64,000 nucleotides of DNA from Hyperoplus lanceolatus (taxonomy: Eukaryota; Chordata; Actinopteri; Uranoscopiformes; Ammodytidae), in contig CM049402.1 in assembly GCA_026929865.2 (NCBI GenBank), positions 10,002,001-10,066,000 of the forward strand, in the 5' to 3' direction. This document shows positions 1-27,064 of the stretch, piece after piece (within the stretch, counting starts at the first letter, position 1; each line of letters begins with the position of its first letter). The notes below the pieces were generated by a model, which saw only the letters and a list, made by a program, of their open reading frames with translations, ran no database searches and was not told the DNA's origin. The position numbers and the translations under genes were made by a program.

Positions 1-2077
<2,077 letters not shown>

Positions 2078-2494
2078 GGAATGGTGGCGCTGAGATGACC
2101 TGCGAGACCTTACCTTCCTCCAGAGATCATTCTCCAATCACAAAAGCTGAGCCGAATCTAACGGGGACACGGTTGGTGGATTGGCATGACGGACAAGTGA
2201 TGGAGTCCTCCATCATCTTTCTACAGCAGTGACTGGGCCCAGCTATCCAGCCAGCCAGCCCTCCCTCTGAGGCATTAAGTGTGTTACCGGCAGTCCAAGG
2301 CCCCCTATTTCTCTGCCATGGTGACATAAGCCGCACTGCAACATGAGGGAGAGCCAACGTGAGACCGTCTCATTTCTTTCTCCGGGAGCTACCGCAGCTG
2401 CTACCACCTTGACGCCAGTTGTATTTAGCTCCGTGACAAAACTGACCTTGTTGTGTGAATAATCTGTCACTCGCTGTTTTTAATCTATCCACAT

Positions 2495-2543
<49 letters not shown>

Positions 2544-2586
2544 GTCCCCAAGGCTTTGCTGGGCCGGTGGGGCGGGCCGTGAGACC
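2078..2586 (+). other. ndst1: Probable 5' UTR part of the first coding exon of NDST1
   Basis: A good 3' splice site (pyrimidine-rich tract ending in cccag at 2077) precedes this stretch, which runs without interruption into the NDST1 start codon at 2587. It holds a second GA tract at 2500-2539 only about 47 nt before the start codon. The in-frame open stretch upstream begins at GTG, not ATG, so an N-terminal extension is not supported. The true transcription start cannot be read from sequence. Confidence 0.4.
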
Positions 2587-17495
<14,909 letters not shown>

Positions 17496-19360
17496 CATCA
17501 CCGCAGGGGGAGATGAACAACGCTCCACACACACACACACACACTGAATCACTACTCCACCCCCCTACGCGGTGCTGAAAACCCCACATAGACTTTAATA
17601 TATAGAGATATGAGGAACGGGATGCACAACTTAGAACTACGGGAGCGTGAATTGTTGATCTTCCCAATTGAACAGGACAACAGTGGATGGATGGTGGTAG
17701 CTCTCACTTAGCTGCAAGATGCTAACCCGCCCCTGCAGGACAAAGCAGGAGCAAGGGAAACCCCCTAGTGATGTGTCACTGTGTCCTGAAGAGGAAGGGA
17801 ACGTCTCACATATTGACCGGAGGGAGAGCTTCAGTGTTTGATAATCACACATCCCTTGCTCTCCTTAATCCAACCTTCTCTTCTTCGCATGAACTTCATC
17901 TTGAAAACTAGAGCAAGGAAAGAAAAAAAGTGACGAAAGCTTGAGCTTGTGATGTTTGGAGAAAGAGAGAGAGAGCGCGACATGACATTGACGAGGTGGA
18001 CGACAGCCTGATTGACAGAGAGACATTGGACACAGATGCCTTTGATATATAAGTGAAGAAGTGTTTGTATGAGAGGAGAATGGGACCTCTGGAGTCATGA
18101 CTCAGGCTGCATGTTGTAGCCTTTACTTGATAGGCCTTGGTAGAATCTAGTTATCGTTATTTACAAGTGCCAGGACAGGAAAAAAATCTTCATTCAACTA
18201 TTACCACATGGACTTTTTGAGTATTTTTTCATGTATTGTTTTTTTTGTTTTTAACAGTTCTATAATGCTCATGGCAATGCATTATTTTAGAATGTACCAA
18301 AACTAAAACATAATTAGCTCAGTTTTTTTCCCTCCCTCGTTATAGGCCAGATGTACAGTAGACTGGTATGTTAAACTGTTTCAGCTCCGCCTCCTCCTTC
18401 CGTAGTCAGTTCCATGACCATTTAAAAGAAATGTTTTTCGCTAAAGCAGGATCAGTAGGATAGATGTTTGAAAGCACAATATTTAAGGCACTCAAGTGAT
18501 TCTGAACATTGCAGGTTACTGGAAAGCACACTAAACAAAATGGATCATGCTACATAATCTGTGAAGTCAAGATCATAAGCTATAGCTACTGTATGTTTGG
18601 TGAAAAAAAACCTCTCTGCTCCGAGAGGTTCAGACAATGTACAGGACAAGATTGTGCATTTAAAATCTGTTTCCAGCATTTTTTTTTATATATTATTTTG
18701 TCAAAACTGTATATTTTGTCTTTTATATTTCATTTTAATTTCTAGATAAGCTTAAATTTGGGAAGAAAAAGCTGTCTCTGGGAAAGGAAAAATAAAAAAA
18801 CTAAAGCGTTTAAAGTTGCCAGGAAAACCAACAGTATGCCCAGAGAGACCATTATAGATGCTTGGTTGTCAGTTTGAGGTGTTACTAGATGTCAAGCATA
18901 GATAACAAAAAGCTGCTCTTATTGCAATAGTTTTGTACAATGTTCTGATGTAATAACAATGCACATGGTTGGTCCTTTTTAATTTCCTGACGTTTTAATG
19001 TACATAATGCGCAGCCCGCTCGGTAGACCTAAATTATTGAATGTGTTTGGGTTTACACTCTCCATCAGCCCCATTCCCATAGTGTGAAATGTTAGTGCTG
19101 TACTGAGGGGAACTGTTGGGCCATTTCATTGTGCGGAGGCGCGTTGCTAAGATTGTTTTTCCCTCTCATGTCCTCTCACTGCCAACTGTTGTACACAGGT
19201 ACTGAGTCTCTCCATATAAAAAGTATTACGTGATAACACATAACAGCAATGATGGTACTAATCTCCTGGACTGTATGATAAAGATTTGTAATTGTTGTCA
19301 ATAATTTTTACAGTGTAACTAATATTGTCGGTGCTTTTTAATTTGCAAATAAAACACCAC
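17496..19360 (+). other. ndst1: NDST1 3' UTR
   Basis: AT-rich non-coding sequence from the NDST1 stop codon to the first good polyadenylation signal in a favourable context at 19348-19353. No other gene was seen in this stretch. Confidence 0.6.
19348..19353 (+). terminator. Polyadenylation signal AATAAA, NDST1
   Basis: Canonical hexamer about 1.85 kb after the NDST1 stop codon. Another AATAAA lies near 18790, so alternative shorter 3' ends are possible. Confidence 0.5.
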
Positions 19361-20049
19361 TGTATTTTTCAATAGCTGGATTTTTTTGTACTCGTTTATT
19401 ATCAGAACAAACCTAACTCTTGTGTCATGTCTTTTTGGTTTCACTTCATGGTAACCCGAATCTCTGTCAATATCGCGCAGAACACAGGCGTTAAGCAACA
19501 AAATAAAGATATATATATAAATCTGTATATCTTTCATTTATTGTCTAACCGACCTGTGTGTTGTGCGACTGAGAGCGATTCAGGTCATTTGCTTATCAAA
19601 ACCATAAAGTGAAAGCAAAAGAAAAAGCAATCCAAGTTTCTCTCCACAAGAGCAGGCACTATTTTCCTTCTTGCTTTAAAATTAATATAACATGTGTATT
19701 TATCCTTCTGATGTTTAACATAGCACAAAGTAGATTTACATGTGGCTCGTGTTCTCTTCCTTTTAAATTCATTTTTGGGAAACACAAATCAAACCCAAAG
19801 ATGCCGCCCTCCTCTTTTGTTTCAGGAAGTTCACTGTGAACAACATATTTCAGATGGATTGAAGGATTTCAAAATAATAATAGCCTTAATAGAAGTTAAC
19901 TCTACATACGTCCCAACATTTAAATATGTCTCATGTTTACTAACACATATTTTCAAATAAATGTAGGTTACATGTTTAAAGTAGACTATGAACATTGAGC
20001 TGCTTAAACATTGTTAGTATTAGAGGTTATAGGCCTAGTAGTAATGGGT

Positions 20050-20380
20050 GACTTGTCTTAAGTCTTGTCACTATAAAGCACTTTGTAATTTTGCTGAAAG
20101 TGTAATAGCCTACTATAAAAAATAAAGCTTATATGTATTCACAAGTACAATATTTTTCAGTAAAGCTGAGTAGCATTATAAAATGGTAATATTATTAACG
20201 TACATACATTGTTAAAATTATTTGCAGTAGCAAGCGACATGATTAAGTCTTAAGTCGTTTCACTATAAATAACTTTGTAGTTTTGCTATAAGATAAGTAC
20301 AATATAAATAAAGCTTATAAGCATTCACTGGTAGGCCTACAATATATTTCAGTAGTAGCCTAGTAGCATTATAAAATACC
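20050..20380. repeat. Imperfect tandem duplication upstream of CD74
   Basis: Two copies of about 140-190 bp, near 20050-20190 and 20243-20380. Shared blocks in the same order include CTTAAGTC, CACTATAAA, AATAAAGCTTATA and TAGCATTATAAAAT. Non-coding. It lies about 360-690 bp upstream of the CD74 start codon. Confidence 0.7.
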
Positions 20381-20508
20381 TATTAACCTTCATGCATTCG
20401 GTTGACCATGTTAAAATGAGCACAAACGGTACAAAATACCAGTAAATAAAACCAGTTAAGGAGACATTCATGTCGTAAGTATAGTCCCACAATCATTCTT
20501 TCGCTATT

Positions 20509-20609
20509 GTCTGCCTCTATCAACAAGTGATGGTGGTAAGATCTGACCAATCACAGCTCACAGCGCCACTCAGCCGTCCCAACGACGCTTTTTAACACAG
20601 GGACTTTCC
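20509..20609 (+). promoter_or_regulatory. CD74 promoter with X-like, Y (CCAAT) and NF-kappaB boxes
   Basis: An X-box-like block TCTGCCTCTATCAACAAGTG (20510-20529) is followed by a Y-type CCAAT box CTGACCAATCA (20543-20553) and a perfect kappaB site GGGACTTTCC (20600-20609). CD74 is known to be driven together with MHC class II genes by RFX, NF-Y and CIITA acting on X and Y boxes, and by NF-kappaB. Order and proximity to the start codon (20743) fit that scheme. The CCAAT is in the reverse orientation relative to the usual class II Y box, and X-Y spacing is a little short. Confidence 0.6.
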
Positions 20610-20742
20610 AAAAATCCTTCACCTTTCTGAGGAACCTGCCGGGCTGTCCTTCCTCATTCTCAAGACCGTTTATTACACTTGACCAGTCGGACTCTCTTCA
20701 GTTTTGTTGCTTTGAAGAAGCTGAGACGATCCTCTGAGAAAG

Positions 20743-23700
20743 ATGGAGAACGCTCAAGAGAATGCTCCTCTGGCCAGAGGCAGTGTATCCGGCAGCGAGG
20801 ATGCTTTAATTCTCCCTGCAGCTCCAGGAGGGTGAGATGAAGTTATCACAAAAAACTTCGAACTAATGCTTCAACTTTTGTCGTTTACAGATTGGCTAAA
20901 GTTCTTGTTTATCTATGTAGACAATAACTAAATTCAAATGAGCTACTAATCACTATATTGGATTATTCAATTTATTTAAATTTTACTTCGATCTTGTACC
21001 TATTTTACATACAGTAATATATTATAATCTCCCTTATTGTTTTATAGCATAGCATTTGTTTTGGGTGTGTGGATATATTCTGTTATCATTACTGGCATGA
21101 TAACATATTTTGGTTAAAAGTATCGATCAACTTTTCAAATTAGCTTATGAAATAGTTTTATAAGTTATTTTAGTTGTTACTTTATGATATGATTTTTTTA
21201 CTACATTATAAAGCATCTTTAGTGACCTCCAATCGGACATCAGACGTTTTACTTTGCACCGACAGAAAGCGTCTACCTAGCAACTGGTGACGCTGTCATA
21301 CTCCTATTGGTTCATAATTAACCACAAATGAAAACATTGGCCAATGATCTACTTTTCAACTTAAAAATACATATGATTATCATGTTACAATTTAACAATG
21401 TCTCTAATGTATGAAACATATGTGTATGTCTTTAAATAATGCTTAACGCTTCCTTATTTCACTGACATTTTTTATTTTTATTTTTTTATACAAGTAGCCT
21501 GATGAGATATGATTAGATTGTTGACATACAGCTCGTGGAAATACACGTTTGTCCAGTTTCTGGGTTGAAGTTTTAATTTAGTTGTGTGTCAGTCCTTACA
21601 TGTGGAAAAGTCGTCTGCCTAGTAACAAGTGAGGCTCACTTTCGATTGGCTGATTATTAGCAGCAAGAGAAAGGGGCGTTTTTTAAGGACGTTCTGCAAA
21701 TAAAATAACAATCATTTAAAGTGATTGATGAAGTTTGTTTTACTTTCATTTTAGAATAGAGACAAAAGCCAAATTGTTGGTTTTCATATGGTGCTTTTTT
21801 TGTACGTGTCGGACAGTCCAAACTCAGTATCTAAGCAAACCACAAGTGCCTTGAAAATGCTGGGTAAAGCGCTTTTGGAAATCCCCTGAGTCATTTTAAT
21901 ACACTGGCATATTTTGCAAACTGTAACATACCAATTTTAGTGTCAAATCGTGTGTATCCTTTCTCCCCTACACTTGTTATTGTCACTCCCTTAAGACACC
22001 TGTATTTATATTTATATTTCTCTCTCCCAGGGGCTCCAACAGACGTGCCTTTAAGATTGCCGGCCTGACGACCCTGGCATGTCTGCTGCTGGCCAGCCAG
22101 GTCTTCACTGCCTACACTGTGTTCAACCAGAAGCAGCAGATCCACTCACTGCAGAGTAGCACAGAGAAAATGACTAAACAGCTGACCCGCTCCTCCATGG
22201 GTAAAAAAAACAAAAAAAACAGAGGCATTCAAGTTCTAACTATTAGACAAGATGATCCCAAATATAATTTTCTTTTAATTCAATTGATAACAGTCTTCAT
22301 CAGACAGAAGGAGGAAGATGACAAGGAAGTGAAAGTTTGCTTTTGAGGAAGTTTTTCTAAAGCTGAATAGAGAAATGAAAGATTCACTGGTGATTCATGG
22401 GGCAAGGGAGGGTGGGGGGTTTTAGCGTTACCCTTTTGTTGATCTTATCATCTCAAGCAGTGTCTAATAGGTACAATGATTCACTATCTAGCATTCAACA
22501 CATCCGGTGGTGTAGGAGAGATGCTGTGATGAAAAGCCTGAGCTAGGTTTGATTGTGTGTTACCTGCATTTAGTTCAGTTTATTTTTATATTCATCTGGA
22601 GTTGTTTATCGAATGTATATTATTAATAATATTTTTTCATGCATATATAAATATTTTGGATTGGCTCTTCAAAGCTGTGGCTCCGATGAGGATGAGCCTG
22701 CCTATGAACAGCCTTCCTCTACTGATGGACGTCACATTGGATGGAGACAACAAGGCAACCAAGACACCCTTGACTGTAGGTTTACCCTTTGTAGCAATAC
22801 ATTATGTAATAACAACGCAGTATGTAATAATACGTCAAAATGCTTTTCATTTTCACTTTTTTATGTTATAACACCTACATTAATATTCTTCCACTTTTTT
22901 CATTTAGACACTTTACTACATACTGCGATGTTCCATGCCCTCCTACTGTTATTTCTACTACCTAGGTGGCAATATACACAATATTGTCCCGGTCTGGATG
23001 ATGTAAAACAAATGATAACATTTCAACATGAATACAAACAAACCCTGAATTATTTGACTCCTTTCTTCCCTCCCTTTCAGAAACTGCAGGACACTGTTGT
23101 AACTCTGGAGAAACAAGTGAAGGATCTCATGCAGGTATGTTGCACTCCTCTGTATCCTGTTGATACTCACATTGCGCTCACGTTGGGTTGACACTGAACC
23201 ATGGTCATTGTTTCTGAGCAGGAGTTCACTCTGCCCCAGTTCAACGAGACCTTCCTGGCCAACATGCACAGCATGAAGCAGCAGATCAATGAGAGCGAGT
23301 GGAAGGTAAAGCCATACACATATTCACATAGGAAATGATAAAAACACAAATTGAAATAGATCAAATGAATTGATCCTGTCAGTCTAGTTACGTCATGCCT
23401 TCAGTCGGGTTTTCTTTATTGTTTTATTTTCTCATCCCGCAGAGCTTTGAGTCCTGGATGCGTTACTGGTTGATCTTCCAGATGGCCCAGCAGAAGCCTA
23501 CACCCCCGACATCTGAGCCAGGTTACTGGGACTTTCTTCACTTTGATTAGGAGTCAACCCAAATAGTCTACTATACGACGATTCGATCTAAGAAGCTCGA
23601 TTTGACTGCCACTATCACAGTCCAATATTTTTATTTTTTTTATTGTGAAACAAGAATAATTGTATTCCGGCTATATGGGGGACTCTGAGCTGAATGTCTC

Positions 23701-25272
23701 ATTTGACATGAAATTGCTTATAATTGCAATAATTTGACCATAGGTAGGATTCAAGCAATCAGATTCCACTAGGGTAAGTCTCAGTCAAAACACCCGTACA
23801 TTTGAGCATTTCCAGTCATCCAGCTCAAGGACCATGGCTGTAATTTCTTACTGTGGCAAAACTGATGTTGACGAGATGCGCTGACATCAGGAGTTTACAA
23901 GATGCAAACCAGTGGCTCGGTTCAGATTACATTTGCTATCATTTTCATTACACACATTGTATACCTGATATTGTTTTAGCTACTTGAGTTTTTCGGAGCA
24001 ATAACAGGAGAAAACGAGAGTGCCTTTCTTATATCAAGTGTTATTTAATACACTTCTCTTTGTGCAAACATCAAATAAAGATTGATCTTTGCCTTACAGT
24101 AAGAGTTTTACATTTTGAGAAATACAAGTTATACGAGTAGATCAATATACTGTTCTCATATGTGTTAGATTTGACATTGGACACTTTGATTTAGTAACAA
24201 ATCAATAAGAGAGCTTTCGAGGTGCTGGTTTGTGGAAATTGTTACCTTTAGTCAGCTTCATCAATCATCTTATCTAATTCTCGACAAGAAAACTAATAAG
24301 CACACCCCAAACGGGCAGCACTATTAGCTTGACCTTTGCTTAAGTCACTATCAATTAAAGGTGCACTATGCAATTTCAGGGGAGGGGGTTTTGTTTACAT
24401 TTGCAGAGCCTAAAACTAGTTCACAGAACATAAATATTCTACATGTAATTCTTAGTATTGATTAATTCTATCACCATAAATAAAATTAAAAAATATTTTG
24501 AAACACCTGAAACCACACGCATAACAGAATATGTTTGTATACAAAATTGTGGGTCCTTCGGCAACAGTGAAACAGTTACTTTTAAGGTAGCTTTATAACT
24601 TTAAACAGTGTTCTAGGGATCCAATTTTTCCTGTGAGGAAAGTTTGTTTATTCAAGTTACCTTAGAAAGCATTTACTTGACACACCCAAAGTCACATAGT
24701 TCATCTTTAACACCAAACAGGCCTTTATTAACAACCCAATTTTCTCCTCTCTCTCTAACTCTCAGCCTCCTCGCTCAAGACCAAATGCCAGATGGACTCA
24801 GCCCCCGGTGCGGGCAAGCTCGGCTCCTACCTTCCCCAGTGTGACGAGCAGGGCCGCTACAAGCCCATGCAGTGCTGGCACGCCACAGGCTTCTGCTGGT
24901 GTGTGGATGAGAGCGGCCATGCGATCGAGGGCACCACCATGCGCGGCCGCCCCCAATGTCAGGGAGGCAGAGGTAACATATTCAATGACTTTTGATTCAG
25001 TGCTGTATCTATAGCTTTTCTTTGGAGACTGTCATGAATGGTGAAACTAACTGAGTCGCTGTCCATTTTAGCGCCCGCTCCTTACCGCAAGATGCTTGCT
25101 CCCAGGCTCATGCAGAGGACCATCAGCATCGATAGTGGTGAGTGTCTCAAATTTGTTTTTTAAAATGTATTATTAGATGTTTATTCACAATAATGTGTTG
25201 ATTGCTACACATAATCACTTGTGTTTGGTTTTTTTTGCTTTGTTTTTTGCAGATTCAAAAGAGTCAAAATAA
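20743..25272 (+). CDS. cd74: MHC class II invariant chain (CD74), thyroglobulin-domain form
   Basis: Type II membrane chaperone that trimerises, occupies the MHC class II groove through its CLIP segment and directs class II to endosomes. Nine coding exons: 20743-20831, 22031-22200, 22675-22775, 23081-23134, 23222-23305, 23443-23521, 24766-24972, 25072-25137, 25253-25272. Phases close to 289 aa. Exon 1 gives a short cytosolic tail and exon 2 the membrane span ([20 protein letters not shown]). Exon 3 encodes the CLIP-like stretch [17 protein letters not shown], comparable with mammalian KMRMATPLLMQALPM. Exons 4-6 form the trimerisation region. Exon 7 encodes a thyroglobulin type-1 domain ([14 protein letters not shown], then CWCV). 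The last exons are short and basic/polar. Teleosts have several invariant-chain-like genes; the full structure with the Tg exon favours the true CD74 orthologue. Confidence 0.95.
21270..21312 (+). promoter_or_regulatory. X-Y-like cluster A in CD74 intron 1
   Basis: GTCTACCTAGCAACTGGTGA (21271-21290) matches the class II X box (CCTAGCAAC core, RFX site) with a following TGACG (X2/CRE-like). A Y-type ATTGG lies at 21306-21310 in the canonical orientation. X-core to ATTGG spacing is about 24 nt, shorter than in human DRA (about 31 nt by my recollection). Function is inferred. Confidence 0.5.
21611..21650 (+). promoter_or_regulatory. X-Y-like cluster B in CD74 intron 1
   Basis: TCGTCTGCCTAGTAACAAGT (21611-21630) closely resembles both the promoter X-like box and cluster A. 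It is followed by CGATTGGCTG (ATTGG at 21645-21649), a good Y box. The three clusters share sequence beyond the minimal motif, which suggests duplication or strong constraint. Confidence 0.5.
23443..24095 (+). other. cd74: Possible alternative CD74 terminal exon (read-through of exon 6)
   Basis: If the exon 6 donor at 23522 is not used, the frame continues for nine residues after the shared proline (GYWDFLHFD) and stops at 23548-23550. A polyadenylation signal AATAAA follows at 24074-24079. This would give an invariant chain lacking the thyroglobulin domain. Inference only; it could equally be ordinary intron. Confidence 0.35.
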
Positions 25273-25624
25273 GCAAGTGCTGAGTGAACCTTTCCATCAA
25301 GCAATCTTCGCAGTCCTGAGTATTTGCTTAATTGAAGCTGGATGATGCAACGATTTGAAATCCCTGATCAGTTATCCTTCCATGCGACCTTTTTGATTCT
25401 ATCCATTTTGCTGGCTGCTTGAATTTCCAATCAATAGATAGGCCTGTTACAGCATATCAATATCAATGTTTTACAATGTTTTCCTTTAACAACAGAATAA
25501 TTATGGGGTGTTCTCATTGACATTTTAATCTACAGTAGATATTGGTATTGATATAACCAAAGACTATTAAAGTCTGTGTGATAAATGTGTTTTTAAAGAA
25601 TGATTCAAAAGGTTGGTTCAGCCA

Positions 25625-25630
25625 AATAAA
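25625..25630 (+). terminator. Polyadenylation signal AATAAA, CD74
   Basis: Canonical hexamer about 350 nt after the CD74 stop codon. Confidence 0.6.
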
Positions 25631-27064
25631 ACAACCGAGGTAGTTTAGGTTTTATTTGTCCAGGCTTTATAATATCATCTTGCTTCCACCCCAATACAGT
25701 GGAGGTGATTGGACGTTCGTTTATGTTGCATACAGCATTGAAATATTACATGTAAAAGACTTCAAAGACAGCAAAGACTCTTTTCATAGAATATAGTTCC
25801 AATAACAAAAAACAGCTACATTTTTCAATGCTGTGAGCACCACGAACAAATGCCTGCACTAAATAACACCGAAACTATCTGCACGGTTAGATATATAACA
25901 GGTTAGCGAGGAAATGTTAACGAGTGTGAGTAAATCACTTTTTCTATGAAGCTGTTAAGAAGACTAAATAAAGTTCTCCTTACAACACAGTTTGCATTAC
26001 TATTCATATATTCAACCTCTGTCGTGTTCTAAGATCCTGTGATTGTTGACGCTATTGACAAACGCCTAAATAAACTTTCACCTGATAGGATGCAGTGTCA
26101 CTTCTTTCTTCTTCTTCTGGAAGACTTTCACTTTTTTCTTTGAAGCATTCAAGACATTCCCTTTAAACATAAAGCAGATCAGTACATTATCCCGTATTTC
26201 TTAATCTCCCATAGACTGTATTTGATTTCGCAGTCACCTATCTCACCCTCTTTCCCTATTTTTTTTTTTTTTTAAAAAGCCATGCTTATCAAATGAAAGG
26301 AACGTGAATGTGAATGTAGCACCGGCTGCCATACTCTGCAAAAAGGGCCAGTTTAAATTAACCATCCTCTCTCAGCTATAGAGCCAAAGACCACCTCACT
26401 GAAAATGTTTAAGCAGCCGGGGTACACCATGACCTGCTTATAGAGTCAGTGGAGGAATGGAAATCTAGAGCACCTGGAGTTTACCCTGTGGGCAACTTCA
26501 CAATATGTATAAAATATGTATTTTTAAACAACTCCAACCCCAGCTTCGATAAAAAATTAAAGGGTAGTGTAGCTTTTAGTCCAGTCCATTCTAACTATAC
26601 TGAATGGGCCAGGCAGGACATTCATAAAAGGTTGACTTCATTGTTCTACATGAACAGTTCTGTTTATTGAAAAGTTAATACTTTGAATTAAAGCTATAGT
26701 ACTTAACTTCTGTTGCCCCCATGAGGAATTCTGAGTAATTACAACAGTACAGCTTGGCTCATCTACATGAGGTAAGCCTTAGTTGATCGAGCATGGATTT
26801 TAGACCTCCTGCTGTACGTCAAGGTTTTTTCTTAGCAGTAGAATCAACAACTGAAACATTTCTAGGGCGCTTGAAACAAAATGATTTCAAAATGATTAAC
26901 GCTCATCAATAACCTCAGTCGTGTGACCTTTCTGACATGTCATGGTAATTGTACCCAGGACACCTAGACCAGGGAAAGTAGATTCTGGCTCATAAATGAT
27001 TTAGCATGGTGTCATTTAAAACCAAGTGACCCAGTGGCTAAGGTAGGCTACACATATGCACGGA
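25631..27064. other. Intergenic interval between CD74 and the kinesin-like gene
   Basis: AT-rich with no convincing exon. It contains one copy of a dispersed repeat (26690-26870). A 73-codon open frame at 26449-26670 has no recognisable features and is probably chance. Confidence 0.5.
26690..26870. repeat. Dispersed repeat, family C, copy 1
   Basis: Contains CATGAGGAATTCTGAGTAAT, a CTGCTGTACGTC block and TAGAATCAACAACT, in the same order and spacing as at 55853-56020. Non-coding; class unknown. Confidence 0.7.

Noticed and set aside
2455-2586. Possible 44-residue N-terminal extension of NDST1 in frame with the start
   Set aside because: It begins at GTG, runs through the GA repeat and has no homology; the ATG at 2587 starts the conserved protein.
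26449-26670. 73-codon frame between CD74 and the kinesin-like gene
   Set aside because: No domain, signal, splice context or repeat in other frames; likely chance.
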